Shown here piece after piece: positions 8,791-16,809 of a stretch of 64,000 nt of DNA; the stretch's first letter is position 1; each line of letters begins with the position of its first letter. The notes beneath the pieces were generated by a model. It saw only the letters and a program-made list of their open reading frames with translations. It did not search any database and was not told where the DNA came from. The stretch covers positions 26,854 through 90,853 of the forward strand of contig JAYRXX010000019.1 of NCBI GenBank assembly GCA_041917295.1, in the 5' to 3' direction. Origin of the DNA: JADKHR01 sp041917295. GTDB taxonomy: Bacteria; Elusimicrobiota; Elusimicrobia; FEN-1173. A program made the position numbers and the translations under genes.

Positions 8791-10623
8791 ATGTGTGGGA
8801 TCGCGGGGTACGTCGGAACAAGCGAAATTGCCCCCAATCGGTTGGAAGAATGCTTGCGCCGAATGGGTCGGCGGGGACCTGACCATGCGGCATGGAAGCA
8901 CTGGAAAGCTGATGGGAACCGGGAAGTTTATTTTTTGCATTCCCGGTTGAGCATCATCGATCTGGATCCGCGCGCCAATCAACCCTTTGTACGTGGCCCC
9001 CACTGTATCATCACCAATGGCGAACTGTACAACTATCTCGAAATCCGCCGGGATATGGAGGCTCGAGGAGAAAAATTTGGCACCACGTCCGACACGGAAG
9101 TGCTTTTGGCCGCGCTGGCGGTGAATGGTTCCGCGGCGCTTGACCAATTTGAGGGAATGTGGGCTTTTGCGGTGTTTGATGAGAACGATGGTTCACTGAC
9201 TCTTTGCAGAGATCGTTTCGGTGAAAAACCATTATGGATCCACCGCGATAACACCGGGATCTACTTTGGATCTGAAATTAAATTTATTTCGGCGCTAACG
9301 GGTCGGACACCTCGTGTTCGGCGAGACCAGGTCTTCCGCTACCTGGTGAACGGTTACAAATCACTGTACAAGAAGAACGGGGGATTTTTTGAAGATTTCG
9401 TTGAGCTTCCGCCCGCCAGCATCCTCCGTATCGACAAAGAGGGGGGAGAAACATTAGACCGCTACTGGAATCCCCGGTGTAGGCCCGATGACGCGCTTTC
9501 TTATGCGGACGCGGTCGAAGGCGTTCGCCGGCGCTTGATCCGCTCCGTGGAACTTCGCTTACGGGCCGACGTGCCGCTCGCGTTTTGCATGAGCGGGGGG
9601 GTCGATTCCAATTCTCTTATCTCTGTTGCCAAAAGGGTTTTGAATCGGGATGTGCACGGATTTACCATAGCGAATACGGATTCGCGGTATGAAGAACAGG
9701 ATTTGGTGGATCACGCCGTGAGAGAACTCGGTTTGCGCCACACGTCAATCCCCATTCGATCGGAGGGATTTTTGGAAGATCTTCGTGTTTTGGTCCGCCA
9801 ACACGACGCCCCCGTTTTCACCATCACGTATTTTGCTCATTGGCGACTCATGGAAAGCATTGCGAAGGATGGCTACCGCATTTCTGTTTCGGGGACCGCG
9901 GCCGACGAGCTGTTTTCAGGTTATTTTGATCATCACTTGGCCTATCTCTACGAAGTAAGACGGGACCCGTCGCGTCACGCAAACGCCAAGGAGGAATGGA
10001 GAAAAGAGGTTCAACCGTATGTGCGGAACCCATTCTTGAAAGACCCCGATCTGTTTCTTCGAGATCCGGGTTTCCGCGATCATATTTTTCTGGACGCGGA
10101 TCAGTTTTCGCTTTTTTTAAAAAAACCATGGCGGGAAACGTTTCAGGAAGAACAGTATAGCGGCGACTTGCTACGCAATCGAATGTTAAACGAGCTGTTC
10201 CATGAGAACGTGCCCGTGATCCTTCATGAGGATGATTTAAACGCGATGTATTTTTCCATCGAAAATCGATCTCCCTTTTTGGACCGGGACCTCTTTGAAT
10301 TTGCTTTCCAAATCCCCACGTGTCATTTGGTTCGGGCGGGGCGCGCGAAAGCTCTTTTGCGGGACGCCATGCGAGGTCTTGTTCCCGATCGAATTCGGAC
10401 CAACCCGCGCAAGGTCGGGTTTAACGCTCCGGTGTACGATTTTTTGAATGTCTCGGACGTGACGGTGCGTCAAACTCTCTTGGGGGAAAGTCCCATTTAC
10501 GATTTCGTTCGAAAAGAAAAGATTGCCGATCTCATCGCAAAGCCGGACCTGCCCAACAGCGAGAGCAAATTTCTTTTTTACTTTGTTAGCGCCAAGATGT
10601 TCCTTGAGGAGTTTGACCGATGA
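8791..10623 (+). CDS. asnB: Asparagine synthase (glutamine-hydrolysing) family amidotransferase
   Basis: A 610-residue two-domain protein. It starts MCGIAGYVG, so Cys2 becomes the N-terminal nucleophile of the Ntn glutaminase domain (to about residue 210). The synthetase domain has the ATP PP-loop SGGVDS at 268-273 and the later conserved NRSPFLDRDLFEFAF-like region. The ATG lies one base after the neuB stop. In glycan loci AsnB relatives such as WbpS amidate sugar carboxylates, and here the gene overlaps a sugar amidotransferase by four bases, so either uronamide formation or ammonia supply is plausible. Free asparagine synthesis is the default family function. Confidence 0.86.
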   Translation: MCGIAGYVGTSEIAPNRLEECLRRMGRRGPDHAAWKHWKADGNREVYFLHSRLSIIDLDPRANQPFVRGPHCIITNGELYNYLEIRRDMEARGEKFGTTSDTEVLLAALAVNGSAALDQFEGMWAFAVFDENDGSLTLCRDRFGEKPLWIHRDNTGIYFGSEIKFISALTGRTPRVRRDQVFRYLVNGYKSLYKKNGGFFEDFVELPPASILRIDKEGGETLDRYWNPRCRPDDALSYADAVEGVRRRLIRSVELRLRADVPLAFCMSGGVDSNSLISVAKRVLNRDVHGFTIANTDSRYEEQDLVDHAVRELGLRHTSIPIRSEGFLEDLRVLVRQHDAPVFTITYFAHWRLMESIAKDGYRISVSGTAADELFSGYFDHHLAYLYEVRRDPSRHANAKEEWRKEVQPYVRNPFLKDPDLFLRDPGFRDHIFLDADQFSLFLKKPWRETFQEEQYSGDLLRNRMLNELFHENVPVILHEDDLNAMYFSIENRSPFLDRDLFEFAFQIPTCHLVRAGRAKALLRDAMRGLVPDRIRTNPRKVGFNAPVYDFLNVSDVTVRQTLLGESPIYDFVRKEKIADLIAKPDLPNSESKFLFYFVSAKMFLEEFDR

Positions 10624-11735
10624 CTTATTGCCGGCTTTGCGTCACGCCTTCCACGCGCCCCAACGTTATCATCGGGCCGGATGGTGTTTGCAGCGCTTGT
10701 CGAACCGCGGCTTCTCGGGTTCGCATCGACTGGGACAAACGTCGGGAAGCGCTCGGGGAGGTCGTTCGTCGAGCGAAAGATCGAAGCGAGGGCTATGACT
10801 GCTTGATCCCGGTGAGCGGTGGAAAGGACAGCACCTGGCAGGTGGTCCAGTGTCTGGAGTTGGGGTTGAAACCCCTCGCCGTTTCTTGGAAGCCCCCGTC
10901 CCGGACGGAAATCGGGCTAAAAAATCTAACGAATCTCATCGGTTTGGGGGTGGACCATATCGATTATCAAATCAACCCGATTGTTGAACGTCGATTTTTG
11001 TTGAAAGCGCTGACGCGTTTTGGATCCACGGCCATACCCATGCACTTAGCGATGTTCCAAATGATTCCACGTCTGGCTGTTCGTTTTCGAATACCGTTGA
11101 TAGTGTGGGGGGAAAATTCCGCTTTCGAATATGCGGGGGAGGAGGACGAACGAACTGGATTTCGGATGGATGAGGTGTGGTTTAATCGGTTTGGCGTCAC
11201 TCACGGGACCACGGCCAAGGATTGGATCGACAAAGGCCTTTCGGAAAAAGACTTGACTCCGTATTTCGGTCCCCGCCGCGAAGAACTGGAAGAGCGGGGT
11301 GTCACGGCGATATTTCTCGGGTATTACCTGCCGTGGGATCCTGAAACAAGTCTTCGTGTGGCCCAGGCTCATGGTTTTCAACCCAGGCCGGAGGGGCCCA
11401 AGACGGGTTACTACAATTACGCGGACATTGATGATGATTTTATTTCAATCCACCATTTTTTGAAATGGTACAAATTTGGATTTACTCGGTCCTACGATAA
11501 CCTTTCGCTGGAAATTCGGATGGGCCGAATGACGCGTCCCCAAGCGATGGAATGGCTTCGCCGCAGGGGGGATGAGACACCATGGAAGGACATTGATGTA
11601 TTTTGTCGGTTCGTGGGCATTTCCCAAGATCGATTTTTGGAGATCATTGAACCTTTCCGCAACCGAAAGATTTGGATGTACAAAAACGGACGTTGGTGTC
11701 TGGATGGGTTTCTAATTCCGGATTGGAAATGGTGA
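10620..11735 (+). CDS. N-acetyl sugar amidotransferase (WbuX/WbpG/PseA family)
   Basis: A 371-residue adenosine-nucleotide-alpha-hydrolase (PP-loop) enzyme that turns a sugar acetamido group into an acetamidino group. A zinc-knuckle-like N terminus (C4, C7, C24, C27) is followed by the PP-loop SGGKDS at 66-71. Relatives act in LPS O-antigen and in acetamidino pseudaminic/legionaminic acids (PseA, PtmG). These enzymes usually receive ammonia from HisH/HisF-like partners, which are absent from this window; the asparagine-synthase-like gene it overlaps (ATGA at 10620) may play that role. Strong family match over the whole length. Confidence 0.85.
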   Translation: MTYCRLCVTPSTRPNVIIGPDGVCSACRTAASRVRIDWDKRREALGEVVRRAKDRSEGYDCLIPVSGGKDSTWQVVQCLELGLKPLAVSWKPPSRTEIGLKNLTNLIGLGVDHIDYQINPIVERRFLLKALTRFGSTAIPMHLAMFQMIPRLAVRFRIPLIVWGENSAFEYAGEEDERTGFRMDEVWFNRFGVTHGTTAKDWIDKGLSEKDLTPYFGPRREELEERGVTAIFLGYYLPWDPETSLRVAQAHGFQPRPEGPKTGYYNYADIDDDFISIHHFLKWYKFGFTRSYDNLSLEIRMGRMTRPQAMEWLRRRGDETPWKDIDVFCRFVGISQDRFLEIIEPFRNRKIWMYKNGRWCLDGFLIPDWKW

Positions 11736-11745
11736 CGGAGATAAA

Positions 11746-12126
11746 ATGGAAATTAATTTTATAGATCCTCCCCGCGAGTTTTGTGTGGGTCTTGGGGGAA
11801 CGATCCGGATGAAGGACTGCGCGCATATTTTCCTTGGAAACGACGAGCAAGTGACGTTGAAGACCGAATCGGGGGCCGAATACGACTTGGCCAGAAAATC
11901 CTGGGGATTTTACGCGACTCCGTCCCTGAACGGGCGACTTGACCATTTTGGGTTGCGCGCGGTCCTTGTCAAAAGTTCTGCGGGCAAATACTTCATTTTT
12001 TTGGTGGAGCGAGGGAAGGAAGTTGGGTTTATTGATTATCTTTCCATGGAAAAACACCGTGTGGTGGTGTGGTTGGATTCCACGGAAGCTCTTGAATCTG
12101 TGGAAACGCGATTGGGACCCTCGTGA
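11746..12126 (+). CDS. Conserved-looking small protein of a glycan locus, function unknown
   Basis: I do not recognise this 126-residue protein. It has no signal peptide or membrane segment, appears mostly beta-strand with alternating hydrophobic residues, and has a single cysteine-containing strand in the first third. It begins at an ATG preceded by GACGGAGATAAA (possible SD GGAG) ten bases after the amidotransferase gene, and its stop overlaps the GTG of the following methyltransferase (GTGA), so it is translated as part of the operon. Its size and beta-rich look could suit a small cupin-like sugar isomerase or an accessory to the amidotransferase, but no motif supports either. Confidence 0.6.
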   Translation: MEINFIDPPREFCVGLGGTIRMKDCAHIFLGNDEQVTLKTESGAEYDLARKSWGFYATPSLNGRLDHFGLRAVLVKSSAGKYFIFLVERGKEVGFIDYLSMEKHRVVVWLDSTEALESVETRLGPS

Positions 12127-12998
12127 TCAAGCCAACGCAACGCTGTTTCTGCGGAAACCGGCGATTCCGGCGGATGAGAGTGTTTCTTAAACCTCCGGTG
12201 GGGGAACCCAGCTACGTTTCTCTGAAAGCGGTCATATACCGACGAGAAATATGGTGTTGTTCCACTTGCGGGCATTACCGGGCCATCCACGACCTTCCAT
12301 TGCGGCGCCTCTACAACAAGAATTACGCCGATGTCGCTCACGGAGGGGGTCGGATGAAAGAACGATTTGATCAAATCATGTCCTTGTCTAAATCGGTCTC
12401 TGATAATTTTGGGAGAGTGAACCGAGTCGTCAGTTTTGCGCGGGAGCGTGGTTTGGCCCGCGCCCCCGCGATTTTGGATGTGGGCTCCGGACTATGCGTT
12501 TTTCTTGCGGTGATAAAAAAGTTTGGCTGGCGATGCACCGCTCTGGACCCGGACCCTCGCGCTGTTCATCACGCCAAACAAGTAGCGAAAGTCAACGCTC
12601 GTTGCGGGGATTTTCGTCATTGGGTTTCAAAACGACTCTTTAATGTGATCTCTTTCAACAAGGTTCTTGAGCATGTTGTGGACCCCGTGATCATGCTACG
12701 TAAAGCTCGAACAATGTTGCGTCCCGGGGGATTTGTTTATATAGAGGTTCCCGATGGGGAATCAGCCGTTCAAGAGGGATTCCACCGGGAAGAGTTTTTT
12801 GTGGATCATTGGCACGTGTTCTCTGCTTCCTCGTTGGCTTTGATGGGGAGCCGTTCGGGTCTGGGAATTTCACTTCTCAAGAGGATTCGGGAGCCGAGTG
12901 GAAAGTTCACTCTGTGTGCGTTTTTGGACCCGCAAGACGTGGTTTCTGTTGCTCGTATTGGTGCGACAACCGACCAATCAACAAGGGGATTTCAATGA
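12123..12998 (+). CDS. Class I SAM-dependent methyltransferase with N-terminal cysteine cluster
   Basis: A 291-residue protein. The first 50 residues carry two Cys pairs (CFCGN and CCSTCG), likely a zinc ribbon; a Rossmann methyltransferase domain follows with motif I ILDVGSGLCVFLAV at about residues 115-130 and the motif KVLEHVVDPVIMLRKA typical of Methyltransf_11/23 proteins. The zinc-binding N terminus resembles sugar C-methyltransferases, so a role in methylating a glycan residue is inferred. GTG start at 12123 overlaps the previous stop; the 3' end overlaps the next methyltransferase (ATGA). Confidence 0.8.
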   Translation: MIKPTQRCFCGNRRFRRMRVFLKPPVGEPSYVSLKAVIYRREIWCCSTCGHYRAIHDLPLRRLYNKNYADVAHGGGRMKERFDQIMSLSKSVSDNFGRVNRVVSFARERGLARAPAILDVGSGLCVFLAVIKKFGWRCTALDPDPRAVHHAKQVAKVNARCGDFRHWVSKRLFNVISFNKVLEHVVDPVIMLRKARTMLRPGGFVYIEVPDGESAVQEGFHREEFFVDHWHVFSASSLALMGSRSGLGISLLKRIREPSGKFTLCAFLDPQDVVSVARIGATTDQSTRGFQ

Positions 12999-14047
12999 AA
13001 AAATCTTATTTACCCACCTTAAATCGGTTGAAAAGAATTGCCAATTCCATGCCGGACACACCTTTGTTGGCTGCGGCTAAAGTGGAGGCTATGGTGCTCG
13101 TCAATATGCGTTATGAGAAAGTAATGGTGAATCGTCGTTTAAAGATCCACCCCTATCTGTTAACCAAACGGATTCTGACAGAGGCCATCGCCTACCTCAC
13201 CGCTTGGCGAGACGCCGCTTTCATCGAAGCCCCTTCGGAATCCGTGAAGTTCACCGCGCGTAAGACCGAAGTGAAGCATCACGATCTGTTCCAAAAGCTT
13301 TGGGTCAAATTCTCGTCGGATGATTACAACGAACGGATCAATCGTTACACTCACCGGTTGCGTGTAAATGGATTGAACAGGGGGTTTTTGAAGGGCAAGG
13401 ACTGCATTGATTTCGGATGCGGTCACGGAAACTTCGGCCATGCCCTGTTGCGCGCGGGGGCCAAAAGCGTCTACGGCATTGATTTTGGCAAGGAGAGTGT
13501 GGCTTGTGCGATCGCCGCTCGCAATCGCCTGGGTGTGCCCCCCGAACGCATGGAGTTTGAACACGGAACCGTTTACGCTGTTCCTCGGGCCGACAACAGT
13601 TTTGATTTCGCGATCCAAAACGGGGTGTTTCATCATTTGGAGGACGAGGACAAGGCCGTGAAGGAAGTGCGGCGGGTGTTGAAGCCGGGAGGGTGGTTCT
13701 GGATTTACACGGATGGCAGCGGCGCGGTGAGTCACGACCTCTGGGATGCGTCCGTGCAAATTTTGAGAAACATTCCAGAAGATTTTATCTTGACCAGACT
13801 CGATGGTCTTAACTTGCAGGTGGGCAAGCGATACCACCTTGGGGACAGGCTCAAGGCCCCCTATCGGCATACAACGTGGAAAAGAATTACAGCCCGGTTG
13901 GCCAGGTTTGGATTTGGAAATTTCCGTCAATTAACGGGGGGATTTCCAACCGATTTTGACTTGGATGCCATACAGGCCGACCGATTCAGCAAGGAAAAAT
14001 TTGGAGAAGGAGACCTTCGCTTGCTGGCTCAACTGGTCAAAAAATAA
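12995..14047 (+). CDS. Class I SAM-dependent methyltransferase
   Basis: A 350-residue protein with an approximately 130-residue helical N-terminal extension and then a Methyltransf_11-type domain: motif I CIDFGCGHGNFGHALL, motif II acidic GIDFGKE, and QNGVFHHLEDEDKAVKEV followed by VLKPGGWFWIY. It starts at ATG 12995, overlapping the TGA of the previous methyltransferase; the longer frame from 12809 is inside that gene. It probably modifies a surface sugar or lipid-linked glycan. A stem-loop followed by a T run (14069-14095) lies shortly after its stop and may end or attenuate transcription here. Confidence 0.82.
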   Translation: MKKSYLPTLNRLKRIANSMPDTPLLAAAKVEAMVLVNMRYEKVMVNRRLKIHPYLLTKRILTEAIAYLTAWRDAAFIEAPSESVKFTARKTEVKHHDLFQKLWVKFSSDDYNERINRYTHRLRVNGLNRGFLKGKDCIDFGCGHGNFGHALLRAGAKSVYGIDFGKESVACAIAARNRLGVPPERMEFEHGTVYAVPRADNSFDFAIQNGVFHHLEDEDKAVKEVRRVLKPGGWFWIYTDGSGAVSHDLWDASVQILRNIPEDFILTRLDGLNLQVGKRYHLGDRLKAPYRHTTWKRITARLARFGFGNFRQLTGGFPTDFDLDAIQADRFSKEKFGEGDLRLLAQLVKK

Positions 14048-14068
14048 AATCCGTTGATTGTACCTCGT

Positions 14069-14095
14069 GGGACCGAGGGCCTTGGACCCATTTTT
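14069..14095 (+). terminator. Possible rho-independent terminator or attenuator
   Basis: GGGACCGAGG at 14069-14078 can pair with CCTTGGACCC at 14080-14089 with one mismatch and one G-U pair, with the inner pairs opened to form a loop. The stem is followed by ATTTTT (14090-14095). It lies 21 bases after a methyltransferase stop, inside an otherwise continuous plus-strand locus, so it could tune expression of the downstream genes. Confidence 0.4.
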
Positions 14096-14138
14096 CCGGT
14101 GGATCGAAAGGGGTGTGATCCAGAAAGGGGATTGATTG

Positions 14139-14894
14139 ATGAACCGTTTGTCTTCAAAAGAGGGTGGGAACGCCCGTTACGTTGTGGATAAAAAAGTTTT
14201 TCTTAAAGAGGCGGCCCTATCTAAACCAAAGGAGTACTTCGTCCGTCTTGTTTCTTTGCTCCGAAAAGAAAGGGGGGCCAAACCCTTTTCGTTAATCGAT
14301 GTCGGTTGTGCTACGGGGGCGTTCTTGAATTACGCCGCCCAACGGCTTCCTGTTCATGAGATTGTTGGAGTGGATGTGTCAACGCCGCTTTTGCGGCGAG
14401 CGTCTGTTTTGGTCCCCAAGGCAAAATTTTATAAGGACTCGGTTTTAAGTCTTTCAACCCAAATCGGACGGCAGTATGACGTGTGTACTTGTTTGGGAGT
14501 GGCGGCGGTTTTCTTTGACCTAAAACGTATGCTTCGTCGTCTCCTTTCGTTGGTCCGTCCTGGTGGGTCTCTCTGGATATTCGATATCGTCAATCGAGAT
14601 CCGATCGATACTTTGGTCAAGTTCCGGAGGGCCACGGAAGGGGACGAGCATCCTTGGCAAAAAGGGTTGAATAGCAGAAGTTTGTATACCTGGCGGCGAT
14701 TGGTGCGAGAAATCAATCCATCCATGCGCTTGACCACATGGGATTTCGAATTGTCCAGGGATTTACCAAAAACGAACGACCCCCTCCGATCATGGACAGC
14801 CTATTGGCGCAACGGGCGCCGACAAATTCTTGTTGGAACAGGACAAATGCTCAATTTCAAATTTCTTCGCATCCACAAAACCAGAGGTCGCTAG
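14139..14894 (+). CDS. Class I SAM-dependent methyltransferase
   Basis: A 251-residue protein with motif I LIDVGCATGAFLNYAA at about residue 50 and GVDVSTPLLRRASVLVP after it, then VCTCLGVAAVFFDLKRMLRRL and VRPGGSLWIFDIVN. The fold is the small Methyltransf_25/11 type. The ATG at 14139 directly follows an in-frame TTG and is preceded by AGAAAGGGGATTGATT. It is the third methyltransferase gene in a row; the acceptor may be a glycan residue. The gene is separated from its upstream neighbour by 91 bases that contain a terminator-like hairpin. Confidence 0.78.
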   Translation: MNRLSSKEGGNARYVVDKKVFLKEAALSKPKEYFVRLVSLLRKERGAKPFSLIDVGCATGAFLNYAAQRLPVHEIVGVDVSTPLLRRASVLVPKAKFYKDSVLSLSTQIGRQYDVCTCLGVAAVFFDLKRMLRRLLSLVRPGGSLWIFDIVNRDPIDTLVKFRRATEGDEHPWQKGLNSRSLYTWRRLVREINPSMRLTTWDFELSRDLPKTNDPLRSWTAYWRNGRRQILVGTGQMLNFKFLRIHKTRGR

Positions 14895-14991
14895 ATTGTG
14901 TCCCCCAATTCAGTCCGACGGAAGGAATACCGGAAAAGGAAAAAATGTTTTTTCAGACGACTCTCAGCGAAGTGATTCCCCGGGACCTGCC

Positions 14992-16809
14992 ATGAAGATA
15001 AACATTGTTTCTCATATCGGGGATTGGGTCGATCATGAGGCCCTTCGAGGATTTGAGGTCATGAATATTCCGGCGTCTATTCCCGCTCTTTTGGATCTGG
15101 AAAGGGAGAAGATCCAATTTAATTCCTTTTCCTCATTCCTCCAACAACAAGACTATTTGGAGATTTGGCGGGAAAGCGCTCGGAATGTGAAAGCGCTGAT
15201 GGACCTTTCCTTCAATTTGGGACACCCCGACCGACCCAACCTGATTGTCATTCATGCCTACTCCCTGTTTCTCTTGCTTTCACAAATTCGTTTGGTCAGC
15301 CGGGGTCTCGATATCGCTTCCGCTGGAAAGCGCGTGGAAGAGGTAACCATCGAAGATCCGGCGGGGCAGGATATTGAGTCGACGCTGTTCTTCGATTCTT
15401 TGCATTCGCCCTTGTTTCACGCGATTGCACGTCTGTGGGCCGGTGAGCGAGGAATTCGCGTTTTAACCGTTCCCCCGGGCCCCCGCCCTGTTAAGTGTGT
15501 TTGGTCCCAAACTTTGCGAGGGAGGCTTGTGGAAATTTGCTGCAAGGGGCCTGAATACATTCGGTCCGCGTTAAAAGAGGTGTTAACAAAAATTTCGACG
15601 GTTTCAAACCCGGTGTTGCTCCGATCTCCCCGAGACAATCGTTTACTGTGTTATTTGCCTTCGAAGGGAGCGTCATTGGGACGTTGGGCGCCAAAATGGG
15701 CAATGGATGTGGGGCGGTTCCTGTTGACTTGTCAAAAAACGAATACCAATGGACCGAACGGTTTCTCGTGTGAGGAGATTCAAATTTTCGGGCGCGTTCT
15801 GAAAGGACCTGAGTTGGACCTCGTATTGGAGCGTTTCGGTAGTCATTTGCGACGGACCTGGGCGCAAGGTTTCGCCATCTTTTCTTGGTTCTCCCGCTTT
15901 ATTGAAAATCAAATCGCTTTCGGGTTTAACCCGGTTTTCATGGCGGCGGGTCCATTCACGGATTGGAACTTTCATTCCTATGTTGCGAATGCGTTTCAGA
16001 ACCGGGGATTGCCCGTTGACGGAGTTCAGCATGGGGGGAATTACGGTTTGATGTTGAGTGGAGGTTTGCCCATTGCTTTTGTCGAGGGATCGGGAAATCG
16101 GTTTTTTCATTGGGGACAGGGGTGTGTTGATGAACTTGGGTTTTACGGGGTGTCCATGCCTATCCGTTGGGTCAAAACAGGTTCGCCTCGGATGCACGAA
16201 CTTCAGACACGAAAGTCGTCCAAACGGTTACCCCGGAGACCTCGTCGTCTATTGTACGCTCCCACCTACTTGAGTGTGATGACAACGATGGGATCGAACA
16301 TTCCATGGGACGCCTATCTCCCTCTTCTTCGGAGAGTATGTGGGATACTCAATTATTCGAACTTGGATGTTTGGGTCAAGGTTCTCAATAGCGCGGAAAT
16401 GCATTTTCTTCCGTGGAAAGAGTTTCCACGATTGACTGTTTTGGAGAAGGGATCGTTCGCGGATTATATGGGACCAGCCGATGTTTTATTGGTGGATTAC
16501 CTTGGGGGATCGCCGATTTATGAAGCTCTCGTCACCCATCGCCCCATTCTCCTCTACACGGGCATTGAAAACCAAAGATGGGACCCCAATTTTTTAAAAA
16601 TATTAAGTGAACGAGTTCATTGTTTTCATTCCGCACCTGCTTATTTGTCCGGTCTTCAATCATTCGTGAGTGATCCGGAAGGGTTCTTGAAACGTGACAC
16701 AAAAACAGACGGGGCCGATTTGCTGGAACGGTATATTCCGGCCGTGAACCAGAAAACTTTCTGGCGAACAGTAGAATCGGAAGTTTACGGAAAGGTTGGA
16801 CAAGCATGA
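14992..16809 (+). CDS. Long GT-B-like surface-carbohydrate transferase, unclassified
   Basis: A 605-residue soluble protein. The C-terminal third (about 430-600) has the look of a GT-B/CDP-glycerophosphotransferase-like nucleotide-binding domain: RLLYAPTYLSV, GSFADYMGPADVLLVDYLGG and SPIYEALVTHRPILLYTG. The N-terminal half is not recognised. A B-like acceptor region with DGVQHGGNYGLML lies before it. Similar large proteins occur in O-antigen loci of spirochaetes and candidate phyla. Start chosen at ATG 14992 because MKINIVSHIGDW begins a beta-alpha fold; the frame from 14830 overlaps the methyltransferase. The stop overlaps the flippase start (ATGA). A nonulosonic-acid transferase role is possible but unproved. 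Confidence 0.6.
   Translation: MKINIVSHIGDWVDHEALRGFEVMNIPASIPALLDLEREKIQFNSFSSFLQQQDYLEIWRESARNVKALMDLSFNLGHPDRPNLIVIHAYSLFLLLSQIRLVSRGLDIASAGKRVEEVTIEDPAGQDIESTLFFDSLHSPLFHAIARLWAGERGIRVLTVPPGPRPVKCVWSQTLRGRLVEICCKGPEYIRSALKEVLTKISTVSNPVLLRSPRDNRLLCYLPSKGASLGRWAPKWAMDVGRFLLTCQKTNTNGPNGFSCEEIQIFGRVLKGPELDLVLERFGSHLRRTWAQGFAIFSWFSRFIENQIAFGFNPVFMAAGPFTDWNFHSYVANAFQNRGLPVDGVQHGGNYGLMLSGGLPIAFVEGSGNRFFHWGQGCVDELGFYGVSMPIRWVKTGSPRMHELQTRKSSKRLPRRPRRLLYAPTYLSVMTTMGSNIPWDAYLPLLRRVCGILNYSNLDVWVKVLNSAEMHFLPWKEFPRLTVLEKGSFADYMGPADVLLVDYLGGSPIYEALVTHRPILLYTGIENQRWDPNFLKILSERVHCFHSAPAYLSGLQSFVSDPEGFLKRDTKTDGADLLERYIPAVNQKTFWRTVESEVYGKVGQA

Noticed and set aside
13160..13930. 256-residue minus-strand frame opposite a methyltransferase
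   Set aside because: Entirely antisense to the methyltransferase at 12995-14047, which has a full motif set; same reasoning applies to 6778-7575 opposite the formyltransferase.
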